64,000 bases of DNA from Rotaria sp. Silwood1. Its lineage: Eukaryota; Rotifera; Eurotatoria; Philodinida; Philodinidae. Below, in pieces: positions 49,911 through 59,640 of this stretch. The position numbers were made by a program, and so were the translations under genes. The stretch's first letter is position 1. Every line of letters begins with the position of its first letter. The notes below the pieces were generated by a model. That model worked only from the letters and a program-made list of their open reading frames with translations. It made no database searches and was not told the DNA's origin. The DNA is taken from NCBI GenBank assembly GCA_905250075.1, contig CAJNOP010000002.1:8173565-8237564 (forward strand), given 5' to 3'.

Positions 49911-50520
49911 CAAAAGGTGTCCATTGGATAGAGGCCATCGAGATCTACTTGGAACCAGCGTTAGTTTTGTTGGAATTGGTCAATGGCCGAATCATGACAG
50001 GCTTTCCGGGAGAAAAGCCTTGCTTCGAGCCTTGTGGGCTGATTCCTCAGTGATGGGTGCGTCGATTTGAGCTCGAAAGGTGTCCATTGGATAGAGCTCA
50101 TCGAGATCTACTTGGAACCAGTGTTAGTTTTATTGGAATCGGTCAGCGGCCGAATCGTGACTGGTTTTCCGGAAAAAAGCCTTGTTTCGGGCCTTGTTGC
50201 CTGATTCCTCAGTGATGGGTGCATCGATTTGAACTCAAAAGGTGTCCATTTGATAGAGCGCATCGAGATGTACTTGGAAGCAGTGTTGGTTTTGTTGGAA
50301 TCGGTGTTTGAGCGAATCGCGAGTGGTTTTGGTGTCGTTGTGTTGTTTTTTTCTTTTTTTCTTGTTTTTTTTGTGGAAAAAGGGGGTTTTGGCCAGAAAG
50401 GATTTTTGTTTTCGGAAAAAATCTAGTGCGTTGCATAGAGCTCATCGAGTTCTACTTGGAACCAGTGTGATCTTAGTTGGAATCGGGCGTATGGCGAATC
50501 GCAAGGGGAAATACTCGAAT
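49911..50520. repeat. Tandem array, period about 162 bp
   Basis: The start AAAGGTGTCCATTGGATAGA recurs at about 49914, 50078 and 50239. It is followed each time by CATCGAGATCTACTTGGAA, a GTTAGTTTTGTTGGAAT segment, CGAATCGTGA and, in the first two units, GATTCCTCAGTGATGGGTGC. A diverged partial unit is at about 50430-50500 (GCATAGAGCTCATCGAG). The region is more GC-rich than its flanks. Short frames reading through it have no domain. Confidence 0.85.
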
Positions 50521-50541
50521 CCTGACGGGGATATCGTACGT

Positions 50542-50988
50542 CATTCCAAGGTCCTAATATCTTATGATTTGCAAGACAAATACTGACCACTCAATGAAAT
50601 TTTTTTTGTAGACAGTTCAAACGAAATATTTTTATTTTTGAATTAATTTCATCTTATTTTCCTATTTCTTTCAGTCTTTTATTATTTAGCACAATCAATC
50701 ATATTTTTTTCATCCTTAGTCACATGTTTTGATGATCAAATTGCTCTTGTTTTCATGTATTTCACAAACAACATATCTTTGTATTATCAAGACTTTTACT
50801 AATCATTCTATCTAATTCATTCACTCCAAGCAAAATGCATGGCTATTTTAACTATTCCGTGTTCAATATATCTATTCAACTACAAATCATTCATATAATA
50901 TTTGAAATATAAATATCAGTTACATAGAAAACGACACGTAAATATTATTTTCAGTCAATTTTTTAGAATTGTTGGGAAAATTAAATTT
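50542..50988 (+). repeat. Left terminal inverted repeat, about 447 bp
   Basis: Begins TCATTCCAAGGTCCTAATA and ends at GGGAAAATTAAATTTT. Its reverse complement is at 53671-54118, with nearly every base matching. Confidence 0.92.
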
Positions 50989-52355
50989 TAATTAATTTTG
51001 AGAAACGATGATTTTAAAGATTAACTAAGGGTTTAACAATAAAACTGTGCTACATACTTATTGCTAAATTTTCTGTAGGAATAGGATAGAAAATATATTG
51101 GTTCCTTGGGAGGTATTATAAAATACAAGTTAAGAATTCCGTAACTTTAAAAGTGTTACGTCATGTGGTAAAAAGAGAAGTTGGGTTAAATATACATGAA
51201 AGTTGGGAGCAAAACTGTTAACCCTTTGGCTCTCGGCTATTTTTGCACAGATCAAAGTTTTTAAAATTAATCTTTAAATATGATTTGTCGGTTTCTTTCT
51301 TGGTTTAACGTCGTTTTCTCATAGCGGTCATAATGGGAATGTATGAGGTTGATTGTTGAAATCAATGGTTATTATTCAAGAAAGAATGTTTTTTATTCAT
51401 TCTTACTCTCCTTTTTTTATTCGAACGGTATACATATCATACAGGTTAGAAACGGAAAGAGTTTACCGGATTTCATAGAAGAGATACAACTAACTAGAAT
51501 TTTACAGAAAGATAGGAACTCATTAAACAGTGCTAAAGAGAATAATACATACTGAATACAAAGAAAAGAACGGAAAAGAGTGATTGTACAGGAACACACT
51601 AGAATGACAGAAAATATGGATGGAATGTGCATGAGTAAAATATCAACAGACGGGAAAGAAAGAAGAAATTTACCATTATGGCACCATCTAACAAACGATA
51701 AGAAGCTTTTCTAAACGGTTAAAACATATACTACTACGGCTCTTATCCGATAAATACATTTGAACACATATATGTGTTGCCGGAAGCGAAAGGGTTTAAA
51801 GCATGTGAAAAGATGTACACCTTTTGTAGATGAAACAGATGTTAGTGCGGATCACAGACTTATTATTGATTATTATGAACACATAGCTGTTCGAATGGGG
51901 AAGTCCGAATTATATTAGCGTTTCTGCAGATAAGGGCAGTTTTCTACATATACCCGAGCATGCTAATTCGGCGAGTAGTTATCATGAGCATGTTTGTTTT
52001 TGCTATTAAAATGATTTTTGATCCTTGTAGCTACTTTGCCTTGTGTATTGTTTCCGAAAGCTTGAACGATACATGCTAAATAAACTACAGTAAAACCTCC
52101 CTTAGATGGGCACCAATGGGACTTTCAAATCGCCCACCTGACGGAGGTGCCCGTTTTATAGAGTTTACATATATCGACCACTAGTACATTATTCACTAGC
52201 TAAACCGTAAACAACAGTCCTACTTATATGTTCTCGATTCGCTCTTAGTATTTTGATTGTATTCAAACTGTACTTTTGTCAATTAGAATCTATGTTTAAC
52301 GAAGTTTATTTTTTGTTATCTTATGTGGAATATTTTTCGATCTTTGTGTCACGAA

Positions 52356-52601
52356 CTATGAGAAAACAACTTCATCAATATTGTGATCTGTCTCGTCTTG
52401 TAGTTTGTGCTTGATACCTTCATTAGCATTTGACTGAAAATCCTGTTTGTATTCATCTTTTCGTTGACGAATATTGTAAACAGTACATTTTGACACCGTG
52501 TACTTGTCACATAATTTGCGTTGTGATAGTACAGCACCATCAGCATAGTCATTGATCAATGCAATTTTCTCATCGAGTGAAAGATAGTGACACGATGTCA
52601 T
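52356..52601 (-). pseudogene. Transposase fragment: CENP-B/psq-type helix-turn-helix
   Basis: An 81-residue remnant. Residues 7-50 match the N-terminal helix-turn-helix of CENP-B, Jerky and Tigger/pogo transposases: LSLDEKIALINDYADG, SQRKLCDKYTVSKCTVYNI, then RQRKDEY. The DNA-binding half that recognises the terminal repeats is present. No DDE catalytic domain follows, so the copy is truncated and cannot transpose by itself. Its position inside matching TA-flanked ends confirms the pogo assignment. Confidence 0.8.
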
Positions 52602-53149
52602 TTTTCAACGATTTTGAAAAAAAAACAACAACAAATGACACGACTATTTATACTCTTTTTATCACTGACAAGACAATTAAAATTGTAGAGATGAGTTATT
52701 TTGTTTGTCACATCGGGTGGAACTTTTCTCTCTCCTATTCAAAGAACAATGGAGAGCGACGAAACGAAAAAAAACAGTGTAATAATTGATATATTCACTG
52801 CAAATGCCCATACAAGAGAGGTTCAATGACACAGTATGTCGTACAAAATAGTGCTCACTTTGAGAGGCAGGAGGTGCCCTTGTTATAGAGACTCATTTCC
52901 AGCAAAAAATGGTTGGCCGTTCCGTCAAGTGCCCATATTATCGAGGTGCCCTTGTTATAGAAAAGAAGAAGAATACCCCGCCTTTCGGCTATCTTTTGGT
53001 ATAGAGTGCTGTCAAGGATATTTTCGAGAAGCCCGATATTTTTCTACATCTATTACTAAATGTAGCTCTGAACAGAAGGCCGGCCTGACTCAGAGTTCTT
53101 CTCGCTTAATTTCTTAAGCTCCTAATACATACTGACTAACCACCTACTA

Positions 53150-53335
53150 TTCACTAGGACCATTTCGTATATATCAACTACGTAGTCAATTTGTTATTGG
53201 ATGGGTGGCCCGAGACAAAACAGCCGTTAGCGACTTGTCCAAGGTCATTCTATGACTGATGGAGGCGAGACTCGAACACATTATCTTGTGGATATGTGTC
53301 AAACATCTTAAACATTCAGCCATGGGGGCTCTTGT
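53150..53335 (-). mobile_element. tRNA-derived SINE-like sequence
   Basis: Read on the minus strand from about 53331, a tRNA-like head (GAGCCCCCATGGC...) carries an A box TGGCTGAATGT and a B box GTGTTCGAGTC at about 53270-53280, spaced as in a tRNA. It ends near 53262 (CGCCTCC). The following body contains ACCTTGGACAAGTCGCTAAC, close to the CTTGGGCAAGTC core seen in several SINE families. The acceptor stem does not pair, so it is not a functional tRNA. It interrupts the pogo-like element close to its right terminus. Confidence 0.65.
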
Positions 53336-53670
53336 TATAGAGGTGCCCATTTATGGAGGTTTTACTGTATGTACTCAGCACGTGTTATGACACATAACAT
53401 CGACTAACCAACGACATAAGAAAGAAGGAAAAATATATATACATATGAGAGACATGCTTTTGAACATATGTCTAAGACCGACAAACAAGGAGCATACGAA
53501 ACAGAAAGAAACGAAGGAAATGTATAATCATTTTTTCATTCAAGAATAAAAAACAAATGAATCAACGAGTCGTTAGGAAACTACTTTTATGCAGTCAAAT
53601 TTTCATTGATTGTTAATATTATTGTTTTTCGCAATTAATCGCTAATAAAATTATTTGTTTTCCACAAAAA

Positions 53671-54118
53671 AAAATTTAATTTTCCCAACAATTCTAAAAA
53701 ATTGACTGAAAATAATATTTACGTGTCGTTTTCTATGTAACTGATATTTATATTTCAAATATTATATGAATGATTTGTAGTTGAATAGATATATTGAACA
53801 CGGAATAGTTAAAATAGCCATGCATTTTGCTTGGAGTGAATGAATTAGATAGAATGATTAGTAAAAGTCTTGATAATACAAAGATATGTTGTTTGTGAAA
53901 TACATGAAAACAAGAGCAATTTGATCATCAAAACATGTGACTAAGGATGAAAAAAATATGATTGATTGTGCTAAATAATAAAAGACTGAAAGAAATAGGA
54001 AAATAAGATGAAATTAATTCAAAAATAAAAATATTTCGTTTGAACTGTCTACAAAAAAAATTTCATTGAGTGGTCAGTATTTGTCTTGCAAATCATAAGA
54101 TATTAGGACCTTGGAATG
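53671..54118 (-). repeat. Right terminal inverted repeat, about 447 bp
   Basis: Reverse complement of 50542-50988, beginning AAAATTTAATTTTCCC and ending TATTAGGACCTTGGAATGA. Confidence 0.92.
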
Positions 54119-54479
54119 AGTGATTGATATAGAAAATATTTTTTTATATGAGAAATAGACTCATATTTTAACATTGAAAACAAATTTGAAATCATATATA
54201 CATTTTCAGTCACAGTAATAGGATCAAATTCTACGAAAATCAAAAAGAATGACCAAAACAGGAAAATACCATATAGTGCCCATAATTGTGGTGAAAAATT
54301 GAATCACCATAACAAGCGCGATCGTATTCGTTTGTATATGAAAAGATGCAGTTTTTCACGGGCTATCTTTTGATGGTAAAAGATTTTTTGGAGACAGTCA
54401 TCTTGGTATACTTATAGGTCAAAAATACAAAAATTTTCATGAAAAACTGGTCGCTTTTGCATGTATTTTAAAGAGAAAA

Positions 54480-54845
54480 TGATACATTAGATCACGATTT
54501 GTATTTGAAATTCCGGATCTATAGTAGTGTATCTGATAGATCTAATCAAAATACGTTATTTGGCAGTAAAAGTGATGATATTGAAGAGCACAATCTATTG
54601 GTATAAAGTGTAAAATAGAATTTTTTATATTTTATCGAAATAATAAAATATCGCTTGAGGGTGGGTTCAAAGATGATTTCATATCTCTTGATAGGATATC
54701 CAGAAAGAGCTAAAAATTAGGATTTAAGCATAACTTTTCACGGGCTTTCGAATGATAAACCTTAAATCAAAATCAAAATTTTGACGGATGACGGTGCCGT
54801 CAAAATTTGGTCGATATTCTGGCGGGCCCTCTCTTAAATGTTATT
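54480..54845. repeat. Inverted copy of the dispersed repeat at 34072-34424
   Basis: GATACATTAGATCACG (54481) through CAAAATTTTGACGG (about 54785) is the near-exact reverse complement of 34118-34423. A weaker match follows, TTGGTCGATAT...GCCCTCTC. Non-coding. Confidence 0.88.
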
Positions 54846-56265
54846 GATATTTCGACATTTTATAGTAAATACTAGTGTATCAAGAGGGGAAAAGTGCAAC
54901 TTCAGTACTTCAAAATACCAGTGAAGTACAATAAATATCATAGTTCACTTGTTTCTAATGCTATCAGACTACAGTACAAACTTATTGAGTGTTATATTAA
55001 TGGAAGAGAAGAAAACAAGCATGAAGTCATTCTTGTGTTTAGTGAACCATAGCCATATAAAGATGAAAAATGTGGTGATAGCATCTAATTTTCCATTTCT
55101 CCTACAAAGATGATTTTTCTTTGCAGCCGTTAAGCAGCATGAAGTATATAGCAATATTCTTTTGTGTTAAAAAACACTTGATATTACTTCAAATAACTCT
55201 ACGGCATTAATCAAAATGTAATGTAAGTATGAACGAACACAAAGCAAAAGAGCGATATTTCATTTGTATACTCAAGTTGAAAAGTGAAATTTCAAGTGTG
55301 TAACTTTTCAATTCAATGAGAAAGATGCCCTGTGTATGCTTCCGCGATAGTGATAGACAATAAAAGTAGGCGACAGTACAAGTGGGTCAATTGGGTAAAA
55401 GTTTTCATCTAATGAACTGTTCGAAGAGATCAGCTCCTAATAGAGCATTAATGGCATCGTGATTTATAAGATACATAGAAGTTTTCAAGCGCTATAAGGG
55501 GGTGAGTTTATTCGATTTGAAAAATCTAATCGTATTCCTTCGCAAACGTTCACAACATGGCCAGATATTACACCAATATACATCATATCTAACAAACATC
55601 GCGAAGTAGAACATCATCGCTGCACAAAACCAACATAAATCGTAGTTTGATACGCAACATTTCAAATCCTAAGTATATTATCGACGATATATTTCTTATT
55701 AAAAATATTTATCCACGCCATGAACTCGACGATCTATACGAAAGTACATTTTGCATCATGTAACGTTTGCCTGATAAAATATATATTGCTCAACATGTCA
55801 AATTACGCAATTTCGTTTGTCAATTTACTATCAACTTTCTTATCCCATTTTTCGAGACACAAATAATCGCTTGAATCGACTAAGTACAAACCGATCCTCG
55901 ACTATTCATAACATGTATCGCACTGCGCTTCCCATATCTTCTAATAATTTCTGTTTTTCATCTCATGTAACCCCCACATCATTCTTAGCTACATTGTGTC
56001 CATTCCTGACATATATATTTCAAACGTCTCACACTAATCTTTTGCTGTCTTTCTTCGGGTGATATATATAATTTCTAGTTGCATCTTACATCGTTCAATC
56101 TTTGGTTGATTGATGCACACATTCGCATTCGACATTCTCAATTTTCTATTCTCTTACATTTTCTATATCAATAGGCATCATGTCAAACGATTGTTAAATA
56201 CCAAAATACATAACCGCATTGACGTTCTGGAACAAGCCCACATTGCTCACTGCAATGATATTACT
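54846..56265. other. Interval with possible decayed coding sequence
   Basis: From about 55650 the base composition is less AT-extreme and short stretches look codon-like in shifting frames, for example 55690-55800 and 55817-56062 (81 codons). No domain could be named and stops interrupt every frame. It may be the remnant of an acquired or transposon gene whose 3' part continues after the palindrome at 56266-56643. Confidence 0.35.
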
Positions 56266-56643
56266 TAGGGTAGTCCAAAAGATCTGAGCTCGAAGGTGAG
56301 AGTCAATCTTCACCTTCGGAATCAGAATTTTTGATCAACTTTAGTATATCACAAGATGCAGCGTGAAACGCTCTACAATTTAGAAAGAACAGTTTATTCT
56401 AATTATTTCCATAATAAGCAAGATTTTCTCTGATCAATCTTTGCACCGACGAAAATTGGTCGCAGAGAATCTTCCACTTTTCTGAAAACAAAAACTATAC
56501 AATTACAATCAGTTTTACTTTATAGATTGTGGAGCTGTTCACGCTGCACCTTGTGGTATACTTAAGTTGACCAAAAGTTCTGATTCTGAAAGTGAAGGAT
56601 GACTCTCACCTTCGAGGCCAGAACTTTTGGACTTCTCTAAGTA
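56266..56643. mobile_element. Palindromic MITE with TTACTTAG ends
   Basis: Left TTACTTAGGGTAGTCCAAAA (about 56266) pairs with right TTTTGGACTTCTCTAAGTAA (about 56643). Matching continues inward over about 130 nt: CTCGAAGGTGAGAGTC, ATCAGAA, TTTGATCAACTTTAGTATA and CAAGATGCAGCGTGAA, against TTCACGCTGCACCTTG on the right. Each arm contains a further small inverted pair around GAAGGTGA. Non-coding; a non-autonomous DNA element. Confidence 0.88.
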
Positions 56644-56966
56644 ATTGGATACGCACAATTTTTTTTTGGTACTGCCGTTTCATTTGCTGTTATTTTCCTT
56701 GTATTAACGATTATCATCATTTTGCATGTCGTCGAACATCACTGTGTTTACGTCGTCGACAAACTCTTACTCTTACAGGCATAGAAGCATCTGTATTAAC
56801 ACAAATGCATCCAATGATGAACACTCTTATGACTGTACTAGAACATTTTGAAACTATGGAATACATCTCTGAATTGTACGAATTACATCAATCCGTGTCA
56901 GCTCTATCTCATTATTTCCCACCTCTTGCTTTGATTCGACCTATTTCTACTGGATCTCCTTTGTAA
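56644..56966 (+). pseudogene. Possible 3' end of a decayed gene
   Basis: A frame open to 56966 reads from the palindrome into flanking DNA. Its last 75 residues (…TLTLTGIEASVL, MNTLMTVLEHF, YISELYELHQ) look like genuine protein. Upstream, a hydrophobic stretch of about 25 residues (GTAVSFAVIFLVL) appears in a different frame, so a frameshift may separate a membrane segment from a cytosolic tail. I recognise no family. It may be the tail of an envelope-like or other membrane protein; this is a guess. Confidence 0.3.
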
Positions 56967-57029
56967 ATCCGTAACTTCTAATCCATTTTTACATTTCTAT
57001 CTATGGGCATGGTATTCTTTCTTACTTTC

Positions 57030-57618
57030 ATGGTGGGTTACCGAAAGTTCGCCAATAAGACTTTCGCCAATAGGACATTCGCCAATGGCGAAAGTCCAGG
57101 GGTATATTGGCGAAATTCTGATGTGTGTTGGCGAAATTCCAAGGAATATATTGGCGAAAGTATAGTGGACTTTCGCCAAATGGCGAAAGTACAGTAGACT
57201 TTCTCCAACTGTCACGAAACAATATTAATACAGGGTACATCTAAGGGTTGAAGCTACAGTCTGTCGAATTCAAGAATTTCTGGACCCGAACCCGATTGAT
57301 GGATCTTTTAAGAGAAAAATTGAAAGAAATCTCAAAAAGATTATTATATACATGAGATATTTCTTTGGATCTGGATCCGATCAGTAAAATTTTCCGAACC
57401 CGGACACGAACTCAGTGATTACAAAGCTTTCAGGCCCGGATCCGGTCGGGTTCGGACTCCAGTAGATCCAACGGGCTCTAGCTGGAGCTAATGTTGTTAG
57501 AATATTTATCAGAGCTTACACTCATCAATATAGCCGACAAGAATATTCGAACCCACATCTAGTTCACAATCAAATTGGCGAAAGTGTTATTGGCGAAGTT
57601 CCGGAATCCCTTCATGGC
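57030..57618. mobile_element. Element with repeated TTCGCCAAT/ATTGGCGAA motifs
   Basis: The motif TTGGCGAAA or its complement occurs about a dozen times at 57050-57200 in both orientations, and twice again at 57574-57600. The outer ends are inverted: CATGGTGGG...CCGAAAGTTCGCCAATAA on the left, against TTGGCGAAGTTCCGG...CCTTCATG on the right. The middle (57270-57470) holds another inverted pair, GGACCCGAACCCGA and TCGGGTTCGGACTCC, suggesting a second nested element. Frames across it are repeats, not genes. Confidence 0.7.
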
Positions 57619-57915
57619 GCTGTTACATTATCGATTCTTGTTGTTATTTTATTCAACTGTTTTCTTATTTCTCTCTTCAAATAAGTTGTTTTTATTTCTT
57701 TTTCTTCTCACTTTCTTGTCTTCGAACATATTTGAACTCACATGGCTGCCGATAAGAAGGTATGTTACAGAGATACACTTCGTATGCCTTCATCCATTTC
57801 ATTCTTATTGATGCCTGATTTCTTTTTGTTCACATCTTTTCATTCTTTTTCTTATTGCAGCGTCTTTTATTCTTTCCAATTCATTGAAAATAAAGCAAAC
57901 ATAACAAAGTAATAT

Positions 57916-58118
57916 CCATGTAAAAATATATTCAAAATTTAACGATTTAACGAAATTTAATGTTACCTTTCTGTCCTTGAAAACGCGTTAAAATATGAAT
58001 TTAACGAATTTTTACTCGTTTCTCTACGTTAATATTATTTTAACGCGTTTTCAAGGACAGAAAGGTAACATTAAATTTCGTTAAATCGTTAAATTTTGCA
58101 TACATTTTTACATGGGTA
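57916..58118. mobile_element. Near-perfect 200-bp hairpin element
   Basis: CCATGTAAAAATAT...AAAATTTAACGATTTAACG through ACGCGTTAAAATA (57916-57996) is repeated as reverse complement from TATTTTAACGCGTTTTCAAG to ACATTTTTACATGG (58030-58117). Arms are about 80 nt with only a few mismatches. The centre of about 35 nt is itself AT-rich. This is a compact MITE or strong cruciform-forming palindrome. Confidence 0.9.
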
Positions 58119-58353
58119 AAAGAGACTTTGAGCACTTCTCAAGATTTTTGCGCATTTTATAAGAGACATGTAATTCAATAGATTATTTGAATTGACGTGC
58201 CAGAATTGGAAAAACACATAAGATAGTTTTTAACACCAGCTGTGAAATTCATCTTAGATAGATAGTATTTACTCAACATTTCGAGCTTTCATGTTCATTA
58301 TCAAAACAAAAAGATACAATACAATAACATTGAAAAAAAAAAGGCAACAAAAT

Positions 58354-59640
58354 ATTTGATCAGTAAAATAGATTAAATGACCAGTAAATAATATGAAAAT
58401 GAGCAGTTTTTTATATGTACTTGTCAGTAAAAATAACACATTTGACAAGTAAACAATACAAATACTATCAGCAGAAAACTAACTTTTATCAGTAAAAAGT
58501 ATAATTTGGCATAAGAAAAAATTCAAACAAAAAAACGCATCGTAAATAATAAATTCACAAAATGAATGAATGAATAATAATGAAAATAATATTTGAATAG
58601 TTGCATTAGCAAAGCAGGTTTGGTGTTTCTCGTCTACTTTATTCTCTTCTCTTACTGATTGGCATTGCTTTTGCCACTATTACTGGTTTGCAATATTTGA
58701 ATTTGGAAGTCGCACGAGTTCCTGACTATGAATCACCCATACATTGAGAAACTTTGCCATACATCATGCTTTCATCTTTTTCTTACTTGTTCACACTAAG
58801 CTGAAGGTAAGGACAAGGAAAGAAGAAAAGGATATAGTATATGTTAGCGTCTCAACTGCAATTATGTTTGTGTCCATTGTCAGATTGTGTTGAAGAGTAT
58901 GCATTAAAACATGAATTATTTTAGTTTCTAGATCGACGTCAACTAGGTTACTGACCGATAAAATCTGATCAAGCAATGGAAGGTCATTTGATGCAACCAT
59001 CAATTGAGCAACCACGTTTGAATCCGTAAAGTTATGAACATTTTTATACATAGGAACTGCTTCAATAGAAAACTATTTATAATTGCTCAAATCTTTATTT
59101 GGTTTGACCATTGATGATTGTATTACATGAAATATTATTTGCTTGATCAGAATTCATCAATAAGAGTCTGTATCTAACATCGATATATATAATTATTCAA
59201 GTTCTAACTCATACTTTCCATCCGATCGAGCCGTGGACGCGTCCAACCGCGAGCTCGAGATTTGTCGGAACCAATCCTATATTGGACATACATCAGTTTT
59301 CATTCGACCGTTTCTATACCTGTTATACATATCATCTCTATGTTATAGTAAAAAGAAAAAAAGAAAGAAGAAAAATCATAAATAAATCATTCTATAACAG
59401 ATTTCAATTTCTATATTTACCCTTTCATTTAATCGACTATTAATCAATTTTATTTAATGATTTTTAAATTTATTAACAAATCTAATCAATTAAAAATTGG
59501 CTATCCAAGTAATATACTGATCATTTATTCAGTTTACTCATAACTCAATTATTTTACTGGTAAATCATAAAAATATACTGGTTTCATAATTATTTAGCTT
59601 ACTGATCATTTAATCAATTTTATTGATCACCTGAATCATA
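58354..59640. repeat. Diverged inverted repeat pair enclosing about 1 kb
   Basis: TTGATCAGTAAAATAGATTA near 58357 corresponds in reverse to TAATCAATTTTATTGATCA near 59612. Repeated GATCAGTAA-like motifs follow inward on both sides over about 150 nt. The enclosed DNA has a short minus-strand frame (58791-59051) with no clear domain. This could be an old DNA element. Confidence 0.5.

Larger units (their letters stand above)
52088..53367 (-). mobile_element. Pogo/Tigger-like DNA transposon, decayed
   Basis: Ends CAGTAAAACCTCC (52088) and GGAGGTTTTACTG (53367) are inverted repeats that extend, with three mismatches, to GGGCACC. TA lies immediately outside both ends (52086-52087, 53368-53369), the target duplication of the Tc1/mariner-pogo group. 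Inside are repeated subterminal motifs of the form AGGTGCCC(T/G)TGTTATAGAG (about 52141, 52868, 52939, 53332). A transposase remnant reads on the minus strand. A SINE-like insert sits near the right end. At 1280 bp it is too short for a full pogo transposase. Confidence 0.85.
50542..54118. mobile_element. 3.6-kb element bounded by near-identical 447-bp inverted repeats
   Basis: The arms 50542-50988 and 53671-54118 are almost identical inverted copies. The 2.7-kb interior carries no full-length frame of its own and hosts the pogo-like element at 52088-53367. Near-identity of the arms points to a recent event or ongoing gene conversion. No terminal target duplication is obvious. The alternative is a local palindrome rather than a transposon. 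Confidence 0.7.

Noticed and set aside
58791..59051. Minus-strand frame with LPLLDQILSVSNLV-like segment
   Set aside because: Looks somewhat protein-like but has no recognised family and no exon partners; not strong enough for a gene call.
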